From assembly GCF_000003815.2 (NCBI RefSeq), contig NC_049997.1:12333106-12397105 (forward strand): a DNA stretch of 64,000 nucleotides, read 5' to 3'. The first letter of the stretch is position 1. The number at the start of each line of letters is the position of its first letter. Below, piece after piece: positions 1 to 20,162 of this stretch. Made by a program: the position numbers and the translations under genes. The notes below the pieces were generated by a model, which did not search any database, had not been told where the DNA came from, and saw only the letters and a program-made list of their open reading frames with translations. This stretch comes from Branchiostoma floridae (taxonomy: Eukaryota > Chordata > Leptocardii > Amphioxiformes > Branchiostomatidae).

Positions 1-388
1 CATATGCAAATGAGGCACGGAACCGGCTTGACCGAAGCATGCATGTAAATCGGTAAATATAAGCATTTTTCTTGTTTCCAAAACCACTAAATGATGTTGA
101 AGAGATACTTTGGTGTTGTCCAGTGCTTATCAAACGGTTGATGTAACTGAAATATTGCTACATACCTGGATTTTATGGAGATTTTTCCCACTGCTTCAAG
201 ACCACTACGATCACCGCCGCCGTCACGTTCCCAGGGTAGTTCAAACAGGAAGTGCGTCACTAAATATTCTCCGTCGTTCCCAGAACTGTTACCCAAACCG
301 GAAATGACGTAACTTAGACCAATGCTGAGATCTGAGCTGTGTAACAGGTGGCAAAAAATGTATGTCGGCTACAACCTCGATGTTATTA

Positions 389-1460
389 CCTCCATGAAAT
401 GTCATGGAATGGAGGTTATATTTTCTGTTATGTGTCTCTGTCTGTGTAGATGATTACTCAAGAACAGCTGGATGGATTGGTTTCATACTTGTTGTGTTGG
501 TGGGGTGTGATAAAAGCTTGAATCGATGAGATTTTGTGAGCCGTATCTGTCGTTATAATCGATGTAATAATATCAGAAATCACCCCTATATTTGAGGTAT
601 ATTGGTACAGGCATCGTGCTTTATGTGTTTTTTAATGGGCTTAGCTCCAAGCAGATGGTGACAGCTGTTTGGGGAACCCCGAGGTTTTTTGAATATGATA
701 ATTAGTTTTATTTATGTCTGCTTAGGATATCATGGAGATGTGAAGCGTAAGTATAATTGTAAGAAGTTGAGGTACATTTAACGGTAATGCTTAACAGGTA
801 TGGATGTCTCACATACTGTACTGCTGATTTGATTTTGAGTGACATGGTGATTAAAATGCCATTAGGTCCTCTCATCTGGGTTGGGTGTCAGAAGTTTTAT
901 GGGCGACACAGATGTTCTGATTTTGTTACGATAAGGGACAGTTGTTAGTTGTCTCTTTCGTAGCCAATGGTACTTGTTTTTTAGCAGACAGGGTTGTCGC
1001 CAAGTTTTCATCTTACAGTTGGTGTAGGGCTGTCAGAGGAAAGTGTGCATCTCGTTTTTGTACCGTGTGAACAGCTGTTATGACATATTGTTGGAAAATC
1101 AAATCACCATCTGACTAAATTTGGCCACATCCCTTCTTCTTTTTGAGTTTCCCAACTTCCTCCCACCACACCGCTCTGAGGCACATAGTCGAACCTCAAT
1201 AATGCTGACAACCTTAGACAGCTTAAATGCCAAACATCAAGCTTAAGGAACACCACGCTACCATATGCCGTCGACCTCTTAAACGCACATTACACAATTA
1301 AGAGTCCCATTTTAATAATTACTAATCAGATGGACATCATCTGTGTCATTAAATAAATACACCACTACTTTCCCATAACATTTATAACCATTACTCTCAA
1401 ATACAACCGACTATAAATATACATACCATCCACAAAAAAGCAATAAATATTTCATGGAGG
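389..1460. mobile_element. candidate non-autonomous DNA transposon with TA target duplication
   Basis: The segment begins CCTCCATGAAAT and ends with the exact reverse complement ATTTCATGGAGG. A TA dinucleotide lies immediately outside each end, as expected for a Tc1/mariner-type insertion. The left end also contains a short local palindrome built from the same CCTCCAT/ATGGAGG words. No transposase frame is visible in the 1.07 kb interior, so it would be non-autonomous. The inverted repeat is only 12 bp (14 if the flanking TA is counted), so chance or a different family remains possible. Confidence 0.42.
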
Positions 1461-1563
1461 TATGAGGTCCCCGAACTCTAGTTCAAAATGAAAAAAGGTA
1501 GAATAGTCTTGACCATAATTTTTGAAAGTAGTTCTGGTCTCCTTCATTCCACGGGAGTCAAAA

Positions 1564-1599
1564 CTCCCAAAGTGCAAAGGCATCTTTGCACACTGGGAG
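1564..1599 (+). other. short perfect-stem hairpin
   Basis: A 6-bp stem (CTCCCA/TGGGAG), a symmetric 2x2 internal loop and an 8-bp stem (GTGCAAAG/CTTTGCAC) are closed by a GCAT tetraloop. A T-rich stretch follows. It is too short for an animal pre-miRNA and no function can be assigned. Confidence 0.4.
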
Positions 1600-2647
1600 C
1601 ATTTTATACTTTTTGAACCGATCGCTTCATACCCAAACTCTGCTACAAGTCAAACTGGAAAAAATAACATAGAGGAAAAATATTGCTGAAAGCCTATATT
1701 CATAGATGTGTGGTTTAACCTTTCTTTATCATTTTTTGACATCCCCAATATTATATGTTATGTTTTTGATACAGCGAATGCAGTGTACACTTTTCTCTGC
1801 TTTTCAACTGTCCTGACGTGTGTTAATAAGATCTTTTGATGTAAATATCTTTGAATCACTGCTACATATAAGACATTCATCATTTGAGTCAAAATTACAT
1901 TAGATGTGGAACAAGCAATACAAAGGCAAATAAAAACGACTTCCACAGTAAGCATTTATTGCACTAGAAATTATGTCAGAAGAAACAAGAGAACAAAGAT
2001 GTCATGATCTGTTTTTGTTGTTTAAAAATATAATCTTAACAATGAGTGCAATGTAGAATCGTCTTATTGTAGTGTTTATGTTATAGTTGTACGATATGTT
2101 CTTGTGAGTAGCAAATGAAGGTGCGATACTCAATGTAAACAAGCCTGATCATTGGGCTTTCTAGCCGCAAGTTGGCTGTGAAATGAATAAACCATTCTCT
2201 CTCTCTCTCTCTAGAATTGGCAATACAGACCACCTAGACAAAATAACAACGACTTGTTGACTTTGTATTCTCTGAGTAACGTGATTGACTAGACTAACTT
2301 CACTAGTGGCTATAGGACAGAGAATAGTTCGTCAGGGGAGTTTGGTCATCATAGGGTTTCATTGGCATTGACCCGATTATTGCTTTTTTTGTCAAATTCT
2401 ACGATCCGTATCCCCGTAGGAAGGCCTAATGGAGGCTATGGACTTTGAAGTTTGAGGCAAACTAGTACCTTTTCAGAACATCGGAGTGTCATACTGTAAA
2501 GTTTATTGCAAATCCTTGCCCGTGGGCTAATTGCAAGTAACATAAGAGATTCAAACAGTGTAAAAACAATATCTCAAGTGTCTACTCTAGTCTAAACTTA
2601 GTAAAAGCTAACTCTAGATCCTGGGTTATTGGGTTCGACTCCTAACA

Positions 2648-4212
2648 CTATACGTCATTGTTCCCATTAAAACACCGCCTCGTAAGTACGTTCCATATCT
2701 CCCTGTACCCTTTTCTGATTTTCGTGTTCATGACGCCATAGATTATGGGGTTCGCGGCAGCATTCCCTGCCCACAAAAGCAACCCTATCAGCAACGCTTC
2801 CTCTGAAACACGGTCGTCTATAATGACCATCACCATCGCTGGTACGTTACAAACAACACAGCACACAAAAATCGACATCAGCATCTTCAACATTTCTCTC
2901 TCTGCGCGGGACCTTCTAAAGTCGAACTGCCTTCCGACATCACGTATGGATGCTAGGCTTGTGGTGGCGCTACGATTAACACTCAACGTTAACAGTGTTC
3001 TGGGACTTCTACAGCGGTCTGATGGAGGTTGTAACGTTGTCGTGTCGCGATCGCTTACCGAAGAGATGTTGTCTTCTGTGATTCTGAAATCCCGATCTTC
3101 TGATGATCTGCTTTCTAAACTAAGAGAGACCGTAAGGCGAGGGTTGGTTTTCTTTTGAGTCAGGATCCCCGCCTTTGATCCACAAGTCTTATCGCTGTGG
3201 ATTGTAGCCACGTCGATGGATTCAAGTGGTAACTGCCCAGATTCTGTTGTCCAATCAGAGAGGAGTAAGTTATTTCTCTTCGGTTTACGTGTTGCTGTGT
3301 CATCTGTAGTAGTATGTAATGTGTTTGGATCGCTACTGAAGCTGGTCGAAGGTCTGTTTACTGACTCATGATCAGGATAGAATATTTTTGGTACTTGCAT
3401 TCCTACTTGCTTCTTCTTGCATACAATACGAACTTCTTTATTTTGGGTATTGTCTTTTGGGGCTATTGATATCGACCCAGGCAGACAAATCTCTTGGTCT
3501 TCTACTGTGAAGTCATTTGTCTTTGTCGTAAGTTCTGATCTAGTATTGCCAGCGGTTTCCCCGGTTTCCCGAGTATCAATAACATTGTTTGTATGCTCTG
3601 CATGGGACATGCACGAAGCCGATGCAGAATTTTGTCGCGAGTTGACCAGAATTGTATTTGTGCTCCTCCTCGTGGCCATGTACATGGCGACGTAGAAGAC
3701 CATCGCTACGACGCAGGGGAGAATTAGTACCCCCACTGCCAAAGTGGTCTTCACCTGGGTGTTGATCATCCGTACAGCCGCGCACCGCTTCAGCTTTTGG
3801 CTGTAGGAAACGTTGTCCACAGGATGTACATGTGGCGCGATGAACGCTAACACGGGAACCAACCAAGCCAGGGCAACCTCAGCACACACTGCCTTGGTGG
3901 ATGTCATGGCGGGAAAGCGGTGGAAGTGGATAACCCGGAAATACCTGTACACGGCGATACATCCCATGTGGCACAGCGACACGCCCCACAGTACCGGAGC
4001 GGTGTACGACTGGAGGACACACAGGCCCCAGGGTAGGCGGAACTCGGGGTTTAACAGCACGTTGACCCACATTGGAGGGTGGAGGGCGGTGAAGAGGATG
4101 TCCGAGACACTGAGGCTCGCCAAGGGGGCGTTCTCGCGTTTCCGTAGACTCGGACACAGCGTTAGCGCCAGAATGACCATCAGATTCCCGATGATACTCT
4201 GAGCAATAAAAA
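2648..4212 (-). CDS. class A (rhodopsin-like) GPCR, main exon, 5' exon not found
   Basis: The product is a seven-transmembrane receptor of the plasma membrane. TM1 carries the GN pair (IIGNLMVILAL), TM2 reads LASLSVSDILF, and a YRY triplet (AVYRYFRVIH) stands where most family members have DRY. TM7 ends with the NPxxY motif as NPIIYGVMN and is followed by a basic C-terminal helix. The third intracellular loop is very long (about 230 residues, rich in Ser, Thr and Asn). The YRY motif and the NPIIYG word recall melatonin-receptor/GPR84/moody-like receptors, but the ligand is unknown. Reading upstream on the minus strand, a pyrimidine tract and CTGCCCTGCAG lie just before position 4212, in phase to receive one base from an upstream exon. 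I therefore place the exon start there. The frame stays open to a Met at 4366, but that stretch would be an atypical N terminus cutting into TM1. Stop is TAG. Confidence 0.8.
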
Positions 4213-4425
4213 CTGCAGGGCAGAAACCAGAATTAGAATAAAAGAATAGCATGCACTGGTACGCCCAAGGATAGGCAGGAGGCCTAAGTAAGTCAAAGTT
4301 AAAGTCAAACAGTAAGCATACAGTAGCAGGAGGTGGAAACCTCGGCGGAAAAGGAAAACTCCCCAAATCCCAAATTGTATAGGCCGCAGGTTAGGCTCTG
4401 TATAGTAGTATGGCACCTAGTCTCC

Positions 4426-4572
4426 TTAGGCTCTGACTATTTTCGACGTTTTTTAGGCGATTTCATCGGGCTATCTATTTTGCCTAGGCCGCGAGATATC
4501 AAGAAAATGATGCAAAATACAAAGCCCGATTAAAAAGGCCTAAAAAACTGTCAAAAAGCAGTCGGAGCCTAA
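4426..4572. repeat. imperfect inverted repeat, MITE-like
   Basis: Arms 4426-4458 and 4538-4572 are imperfect reverse complements, both running from a TTAGGCTC word to a TTTTTTAGGC word. Short-arm foldback elements of this kind are common in introns. No target duplication was identified. Confidence 0.4.
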
Positions 4573-7343
4573 CCTCTCCTTGGAGAGTATACTGCACTGC
4601 GCCTACCTCAGAATTTCCCCCTCCCTCTTTACAGCAGCGTTTTTGTTAGATAACAGGGATCTGTCTGCTGGTTGATAGGCTCTCGTTGTGCTTTGTTCCA
4701 TGATAGAGTTCAAATAAGGATTGCCGTTGGTTGATATGACAAAGACGGTTATTACTGGCATTTCTTTCAAACATGGGACTACTGATAGTGCAATACAGGT
4801 ATATAAATGGCTCACGGTAGAATTTGAAAGCTTGCCCCTGCCAGAGCCAATGTAGAAACGTCGCCAATACATTACACGTAACATTTATGACACTAACGAA
4901 GCAATCAGAAAAAAAGGTATAGACAGAAAAAAGGATGAATTCCCATTTAATACCATAAAAATCAAGACTGGATTAGATAGTATGATAATTGTGGGCACAG
5001 CTTGAATTATTGTCAGCCCTGTAAAACATCCAAAAGTTTTAGAATAAGACAAACAAGTAAAACAAATCTCCCGTGCGATACAACTCATATCTTTTTTTTA
5101 TTCAAACATTTAAAAAATAACACAATATGACAAAGAGGTAGCGAACTCAAGTACAAGACTTATCTTTACGCTATCCCTTACATAAAACAAAGCGTACATT
5201 TTTTACAAAGAGAAATCAAGTAAAAATGAAAAGCAAAGGAAAATCACGTCTGACAGAAAATAATACATTGTACATAATATAACAAGAAAAGATAAACGCT
5301 AGTCCAGTTTCCCACCCAATCTTGAAATAATTGGACACATAACAAAAACTCATATTTGTAGGGTCACCAAAGACTGTAGCACTAGCACTCTAGCTAGGTC
5401 ACAAACGGGTGGAAACAGAGAGTATAATTAATAAGATATCAAATATAGGAGATTTTGATGATCATGAACTTACTGATCATGATGACAACGACGACATACT
5501 GGAGTACTGGCGAGATGGTCATGTTGGTAACGATAACTGGCTGCAACTCACAGGATAAAAAAATCTGCTATCTTGCCGAGCAAGGCTGCTCAGGCAACTG
5601 TCCGTATCATATGCAACTGTCCGGTAATAATTCAATCGCACGATTACCTTACATAAGCGTACAGAGGCTTTTATACGAGGATGATCAGATGATGATCAAA
5701 GTCTGCAAACTTGTCTTTGTAGTCGCTCAACGTAGCGTTCAGTTTGTTCTGCTCTGTTTCACGTCCCCTCTAGGTTTCGTCGGAGGCATTTCTTAAACAC
5801 TTTGATTGATTATCAAAAGACGTATTGACGTAAATAATCAGATTGGAAACGGTCAAAGTGGCAAATTCAACCAATGGACATACTACAGATGTGATAGGTA
5901 TACAGCGTATGTGCTGGATAAAAATAATAAAGAAATGTATACCTAGAAATAAACACAAATCATGCCCACGACTAGCTCCTCTTTTTCCGTTTTGTGTATT
6001 TTTGTGTCTTTTGTATCATATTTTTCGTTCCCGAAAGCTGCCCGGTCGGGCCCCATGTGACCTCTGCATATATAGCTGTACATCTAAACCAATTCACAAA
6101 ACAACAAGGTGCATCGGTCAAACGAATCAGTTTTTCACCGTGGCGTGTGTATAACACTTTCACAGAAAGCAAACGATGTTGCAAGCGGTAAACAACATTT
6201 ATATGAGAATGTTTTGATTTCAATAAATATATGGAAATTCGCTGTGCAGGAATAATCATGCTCTTATTCATTGTTTTTATCATAAAACCTTCACACTGAA
6301 TACAACAAATGTATGATTTCAAAGCGCCTTTGAAGTTTCTACATCCTGTACTTAAGGGAGTATGAGAAAACTCAACCAACGTTTCCTTTCCCTTGTGTAT
6401 AAGATAAGAATGTTGAACCTTCTCTATTGGTCTTGGCTGTGCAGTTTTATCGTATATCAAGCTGGGGAATACTTGAAAATACACAATTGGGATGATAAAA
6501 GATAAGCCTTACCCTTTTATGTAAAAGATTGAGAGGTCGCCCGAAGAAATCGTCCAGGCAACAATTCCCATAACAGTTCACCGCCGCTTGCTCTGTCGTC
6601 ACAATGTACGTTAAGCGGAATTGATGAGTGTCTTTGCTCGTCATTTTGACTCTTCTTATCTCTCAGTTGATCGTTTTATGATATGACAATTGATCGGCGT
6701 TTTGTAGTTCAAAGCCTGCAATCGTTTTAAGCCATATGTCAGCAGAATGATGATTAGGGACGCAGAAGAGATGACAAATAGTTCAAAGGTTGCAGCTATT
6801 CAGATAGAAACGAGGGTACAACTTTGAACTAAAACGTATACGTATCACGTAGAAGTAACAAATAAAGAAAAGGCTCACAGCAATCAAACGTAGTATAGAT
6901 CTACTTTTTTTTTGCAAATCTGTCGCTTCCTTTCCACTGAACAAAAAATTATCTGAACATTTCATTTTCATCGTATCATTTAATTTCGATTTTCAACGTT
7001 ATGCTGTTTTTCTACCTATATCCAACAGAACACAGAATTGCTATGACATATTACGCTGACATACTTTTAAAACACTTGCGTAATCGAACTATCAAAAATA
7101 AGTTTGTATCATGGCCCATGTGGGAAGGATAGTGATGTATCTGTAATGTGGATCTTAACAAATCAAACCAACCCAAATCAACCCAAACCGAACCGAACCA
7201 AACCAAACCAAACCAAACCAAACCAATCAAGCAAGCAAGCAAACCAAACAATTCGAGAAGGACCACAGTGATCACATTTCAGTCTTCATTTAGAGCAAGC
7301 GACATACGTGAGCTAGGTCGACACACAGATCAGTATTAGCAAG
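4573..7343. other. intergenic or 5' intron region without recognised genes
   Basis: AT-rich sequence. Several open frames of 60-170 codons exist on both strands but lack domain signatures, codon bias or linked splice sites. Undetected 5' exons of the GPCR could lie here. The last part contains a pentanucleotide microsatellite. Confidence 0.4.
7164..7250. repeat. AACCA/AACCC-type microsatellite
   Basis: A run of five-base words, mainly AACCA with AACCC and AACCG variants, then a short CAAG run. It lies about 100 bp upstream of the esterase start codon, so it is probably in the promoter or 5' leader. Confidence 0.75.
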
Positions 7344-14194
<6,851 letters not shown>

Positions 14195-14579
14195 AGGAAA
14201 GATAAGCTTGTTACAGAAACTGGGTACCTGTAGTTTGAGGCAAGACAGTTCAAAAAAACAATTGCAATGTACCTTTGAACAGTTGCCAAGCATCACAATA
14301 AGAACACACAATCATGTAATAGAAAAAAGGAAGGAGAGGCTAGTAAGCTAGTTGTAGAAAAAAACTGAAGGTAATTATAAGGTCATAGAATAACTGAAAA
14401 TAATCGGCTTAAATGTGTTTCAACACAGAATCTTTTAAACAGAGTGTTATTCAACAACTACAAACATTATCATACATGTAGATAACTGCTCCCAACCTTT
14501 AAATTTAAAAAGTCTGTACCTTAAACACACTCAGCTGTACTAAGTTGCTAAACAAGGAAAGAAATTGGTGTGGTGTTTT

Positions 14580-15126
14580 TCAGTCCTCTAGACTGTCCGA
14601 CATACTTTCATTCAAGTCCCCCTGCCTGGTAGAGCCCCCCTCAACGCCCATGCTGGGCTAACTTTGGGCACTATCCTTTTAAACAGCTCAATAGGCCGTA
14701 CCTGGTTGCTAAACAAGAAAAGAAATTGGTATTTTTTGAGTCTTCCAGACTGTCTGACATACTTTCATCCGAGTCCGAATGGTATGTCAAGTAAGAGAGT
14801 TTTTGGCAACAGTGTCTTTAGGTACTGTCCTTTCAGAAAACCCATAAGACATGAACTACTTGCTAAACAAGAAAAGAAATTAGTGTGATCATTTCTTTTT
14901 AGTCCTATACACTATCCGACATACTTTCATCCAAGTCCCCCTGGTACAGCCCTTCACCACCCATGCTGGGGTACCTTTGGGTACTGTCCTTTTAAACATT
15001 AGGCCATTAGGCAGTACCCACTGGCTAAACAAGGAAAGGAAATGGTGTGGTCTTTTTTAGTCTTCCAGACTGTTCGACATTCTTTCATTCTTTCTGTCAT
15101 GTAGGAGAGTTTTTGACTATTGTCCT
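14580..15126 (-). repeat. four decayed copies of a C-terminal coding tail
   Basis: On the minus strand, units at about 14583, 14743, 14903 and 15058 contain the end of the terminal exon of the gene at 34560-42721, including the DLDE...SDSLED-stop segment and the bases around it. Spacing is about 155-160 bp. The fourth unit breaks off at the histone array junction near 15130. Substitutions have altered some copies, and none is attached to the rest of the gene here. Confidence 0.7.
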
Positions 15127-15130
15127 TTAA

Positions 15131-15837
<707 letters not shown>

Positions 15838-15853
15838 GGCCCTGAAAAGGGCC
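15838..15853 (-). promoter_or_regulatory. histone 3' stem-loop of H2A
   Basis: On the minus strand GGCCCTTTTCAGGGCC, a 6-bp stem with the TTTC tetraloop bound by SLBP. It lies 26 nt past the stop, and a purine-rich downstream element (GAAAGAAC) for U7 snRNP follows. Confidence 0.93.
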
Positions 15854-15879
15854 GGGGTTTAAATCTCTCCGTCTGGATC

Positions 15880-16523
<644 letters not shown>

Positions 16524-16886
16524 ATGCCGCCAAGTGGAAAAGCTGCTAAGAAAGCTGGCAAAGCCAGGCCCGCTGGAGACAAGAAGCGCGGAAGGAGGAG
16601 AAAGAGAAGGGAAACCTTCGGTGTCTACATCTACAAGGTGCTGAAGCAGGTGCACCCCGACACCGGTGTCTCCAGCAAGGCCATGGGCATCATGAACTCC
16701 TTCGTCAACGACATTTTCGAGCGCATCGCCGCCGAGGCTTCTCGTCTGGCTCACTACAACAAGCGCTCTACCATCAGCAGCCGCGAGATCCAGACCGCCG
16801 TGCGACTCCTGCTACCGGGCGAGCTGGCCAAGCACGCCGTCAGCGAGGGCACCAAGGCCGTCACCAAGTACACCAGCTCCAAGTAG
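16524..16886 (+). CDS. histone H2B, replication-dependent
   Basis: 120 residues. A basic N-terminal tail ([20 protein letters not shown], then a KRGRRRKRR run) leads into the histone fold [20 protein letters not shown] and ends in AVTKYTSSK, including the conserved C-terminal lysine that is ubiquitinated in animals. It forms the H2A-H2B dimer with the product of the divergent neighbour. No introns; a stem-loop follows 24 nt after the stop. Confidence 0.96.
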   Translation: MPPSGKAAKKAGKARPAGDKKRGRRRKRRETFGVYIYKVLKQVHPDTGVSSKAMGIMNSFVNDIFERIAAEASRLAHYNKRSTISSREIQTAVRLLLPGELAKHAVSEGTKAVTKYTSSK

Positions 16887-16910
16887 ACCTACGGCACAAG
16901 CTATAACCCC

Positions 16911-16926
16911 GGCCTTTTTCAAGGCC
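16911..16926 (+). promoter_or_regulatory. histone 3' stem-loop of H2B
   Basis: GGCCTTTTTCAAGGCC; the stem differs from the H2A/H4/H1/H3 version by a compensatory CT-AG to TT-AA change, keeping pairing. The downstream element CAAAAGAGCT follows. Confidence 0.93.
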
Positions 16927-17761
16927 ACCCACATCCTCACAAAAGAGCTATACCAGTCACGCTTTCCATGACCCAACACACGCACACAAATCACTAACCT
17001 GTGACCGCAGGTACTATTGCACCATTTCCGGTAAAATAACACACCAACTAGAAGTCACACCAACTACCCGTCTATACATCAACAGAAGGAAAACAAAGGA
17101 AGGATATCATTATGACGCAATAAATTTCGAACACAATTGCAATGACATATGTACGTCCCTTTTGACGTTCTTTAGAACAATGCCCGGATCGCACGGCGTT
17201 GTCTTTCTCTGCAACGTAAACAGACAATGCCTCAGGTTTACGTGTAGCCAAACTTTTGGGTGCAATTTGGGTAGCTTTACTTTACTTTTGTCGATGAATC
17301 GAAATCCCCGATGGCGAACAAAGTATGATTTGGGTCATCAGGTCGCATTACACCAAAAGCGAACATAGAAGGCATGATTTGGGTCATCAGGTCACAAGGC
17401 CGTCTTACCATTTGCGCGGACTAATTCACCGTCTTCTCCCAAACCGCAAAATTCAACACAACACAACAAACATCGCCATCCAAATTAAAACGGACATAGT
17501 CTTACAACATTTACAACAATTGCGCACTCCATCACATACAATCAACAATCTAGTACACCCCACAACAACACGAACTACTTCGTGCCCGAACTACATATGT
17601 CATCCAGCTAGAACATTACGTTACACGGTCAGTTTATTAGAAGAAAATGATTTGTTTTCCCTCGAATTATCATTATTCCTCCTTGTTTGTCTTGTCGGCG
17701 GGATACGCTCGGCATGGCATTGTCTTGCGCACCTCGTGTGGGCTGGGGGATGGCGTGCTCC
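16927..17761. other. H2B-H4 spacer
   Basis: No gene seen. A 20-bp word (ATGATTTGGGTCATCAGGTC) occurs twice, at 17325 and 17374, 49 bp apart, and is retained in every unit. Open frames here are short and lack histone or other domain signatures. Confidence 0.6.
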
Positions 17762-18211
<450 letters not shown>

Positions 18212-18246
18212 AGGACCCGACGGACTCACCATCGCAAGCGAACCCC

Positions 18247-18262
18247 GGCCCTTTTCAGGGCC
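18247..18262 (+). promoter_or_regulatory. histone 3' stem-loop of H4
   Basis: GGCCCTTTTCAGGGCC, 35 nt past the stop, with AAAAAAGAGCTG downstream as the likely U7 pairing site. Confidence 0.93.
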
Positions 18263-18880
18263 ACCCAAATATCCAAAAAAGAGCTGTATCTTCTCACCAT
18301 ACGATCGCACACATGAACACACCTGACTTTTATAACAATACACAAATGATGATAAAGAATAATTGAATGAATGAATGAATGAATTCCTATATTGCTGAGC
18401 CTAAGAACAGACCTCAACACATGTATATGAAGGTATCACGGGTCTAGTCAAACATAGTATCGAATAAAGACAAAGTCAAACCCAAGCCGGCCACGCAAGC
18501 ACTCAGCAACAACCGTGACCCCACCTCCGTTCTATATATTGATACTTTTGTGCGTCGTTAGTTGCCGAGAAATGCGTTTGAGTGAGACACAAGCGTACAT
18601 ATGTGTGTTCTCTATGAAATTCGAGTTTACGTGTTAGAAATTCATAAAAGTCACCCATTCCTAATTTCCTTTGCAAACTGGATAAGCCGTTGAACGTGGT
18701 CGAACGTCCCCGCTCACTTCCGAAGCGTGCTTACCGAAAAGATGTCAAATATCTCAAGATCTAAATACCACCGGCCAGCCGCTACCATGAAATTAGTAAG
18801 TGGAACATGTGCTTCTGTACGGAAACCGGTCCAATGTTGTGTTTGATGGCCGGGAAAGGAGAAATTTCACCGTAAAGTTA
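18263..18880. other. H4-H1 spacer
   Basis: No gene seen. Contains a GAAT/GAATGAAT run near 18363-18383. Confidence 0.6.
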
Positions 18881-18886
18881 GAAAAG

Positions 18887-18893
18887 AAACACA
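18887..18893 (+). promoter_or_regulatory. H1 box (AAACACA)
   Basis: AAACACA is the element specific to vertebrate and sea urchin H1 promoters, usually about 100 bp upstream of the transcription start. A CCAAT lies at 18831-18835. No TATA box is visible. The spacing predicts a transcription start close to 18985-18995. Confidence 0.65.
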
Positions 18894-18984
18894 AATTTCG
18901 CCGGTACGGACAATAGGACACAGACAAGCTGTCGTGTTTCCGATCACGTCCGCACCGTGACTACTTGTACGCCAGCTTGACAAG

Positions 18985-19605
18985 ATGTCGGGTTCATTTG
19001 CACGTCTATCGGAGACTTGTCACGCCAGCATGTCCGCCGCAGCATCGTCCCCCAAGAAAGCCAGCAAGCCCAAGAAGGCTCCTGCGGCTCACCCGCCCAC
19101 CACCGCCATGATCACGGCGGCTGTGGAATCACTCAAGGACCGCACGGGTTCTTCGGTGCCGGCCATCAAGAAGTACATCGCCGCCAACTACAAGTTCGAC
19201 GTGGACAAGAAGTCTCACTTCATCAAGCGGGCCCTGAAAGCCTTGGTGGAGAAGGATACCCTGGTCCAGGTGAAAGGAACAGGGGCGTCGGGATCCTTCA
19301 AAATCAACGTGGCAGCCAAGAAGGCCGCCGAGAAGGCCGCCAAGAAGACTACCAAGAAGCCGGTCAAGAAACCCGTGGCCAAGAAGGCCGCCAAACCCAA
19401 GACCACCAAGCCTAAAAAGCCCAAGGCTAAGAAGGCTACCACCCCCAAGAAGTCTACCAAGAAGCCAGCGGCCAAGAAGTCTACCAAGAAGACTCCGGCA
19501 AAGAAACCTGCTGCCAAGAAAGCTGCCACCAAAAAGACCCCGGTAAAGAAGGCCGCCAAGAAGACGGCGCCCGCCAAGAAGGCGACCAAGCCCAAGAAGA
19601 AGTAG
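18985..19605 (+). CDS. linker histone H1 (start at 18985 or, more likely, 19030)
   Basis: From the first Met the product has 206 residues; from the second (19030, [16 protein letters not shown]) it has 191. The second gives a normal H1 N terminus, and the H1-box spacing places the transcription start near the first ATG, so 19030 is favoured. The central winged-helix globular domain ([20 protein letters not shown] to [12 protein letters not shown]) binds the nucleosome dyad. The C-terminal half is a Lys/Ala/Pro-rich tail with many KKAA, TKKP and SPK-like words. Intronless, with a stem-loop 31 nt after the stop, so it is a replication-dependent H1. Confidence 0.94.
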   Translation: MSGSFARLSETCHASMSAAASSPKKASKPKKAPAAHPPTTAMITAAVESLKDRTGSSVPAIKKYIAANYKFDVDKKSHFIKRALKALVEKDTLVQVKGTGASGSFKINVAAKKAAEKAAKKTTKKPVKKPVAKKAAKPKTTKPKKPKAKKATTPKKSTKKPAAKKSTKKTPAKKPAAKKAATKKTPVKKAAKKTAPAKKATKPKKK

Positions 19606-19636
19606 AGACCTGACCGTCACATTTTCTGCAAACCCC

Positions 19637-19652
19637 GGCCCTTTTCAGGGCC
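19637..19652 (+). promoter_or_regulatory. histone 3' stem-loop of H1
   Basis: GGCCCTTTTCAGGGCC; CAAAAGAACT follows as downstream element. Confidence 0.93.
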
Positions 19653-20162
19653 ACCCACATCCTCTCAAAAGAACTATGTCAATCACGTCTCAAAGTTATA
19701 CTTTTTCCACACGAATACACGCTATCCCGCCAAATAATTGATAATGAACGAAATATAAGATACAATGTAAGATCCTCCCTCCCACACACATACACACATA
19801 CACGGACGATGGTGAGGGAAGACCTTTATTGTAGATACATACAACAACCAGACGACAAATGACACATTAGATACGTGAAATGTATTGAATATCTACCAAA
19901 AACTAACGAATGAATGAACACACGCGCACACGCTATCAGAATATTGTTACAGAAGACGTCGCCGATATTGACGATATTCATTTATCAACCCAAAACTTGA
20001 CTGTGCAGAAATGTGTCTCGTTTAAACTGCTATCACTTGTAATCTCCCATTGTAGCCAATAGCCATTCTTTAGTGTTCAAGTTCCTTGCCACATTCTTCG
20101 GCAGGAGCCCAAACCGTGCCGAGCTTGCTGCAAAAAACGGATCCTAGAGTCAAGAAAACTGA
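19653..20162. other. H1-H3 spacer
   Basis: No gene seen. Includes a short CACA/CATA run near 19780-19800. The sequence GAAATGTG/TCTCGTTT at about 20010 is the exact point where the second unit is interrupted by gaps. Confidence 0.6.

Larger units (their letters stand above)
1..2647. other. non-coding region upstream of the GPCR
   Basis: No convincing coding exon is visible on either strand; open frames are short and biased to AT-rich codons. The stretch holds the candidate DNA element at 389-1460, the hairpin at 1564-1599 and a short CT run near 2196-2211. Confidence 0.5.

Noticed and set aside
3879-4202. Frames antisense to the GPCR
   Set aside because: Shadows of the receptor coding strand.
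5455-5796. 113-codon plus-strand frame
   Set aside because: Low-complexity Met/Thr start, no splice signals or domain; fits chance in AT-rich DNA.
5972-6484. 170-codon minus-strand frame
   Set aside because: No recognisable motif and poor codon bias; not supportable as a gene.
19129-19620. Long minus-strand frames opposite H1 (also at 23726 and 60618)
   Set aside because: Antisense shadows of the Lys/Ala-rich H1 tail; they encode Leu/Gly/Phe-rich low-complexity strings.
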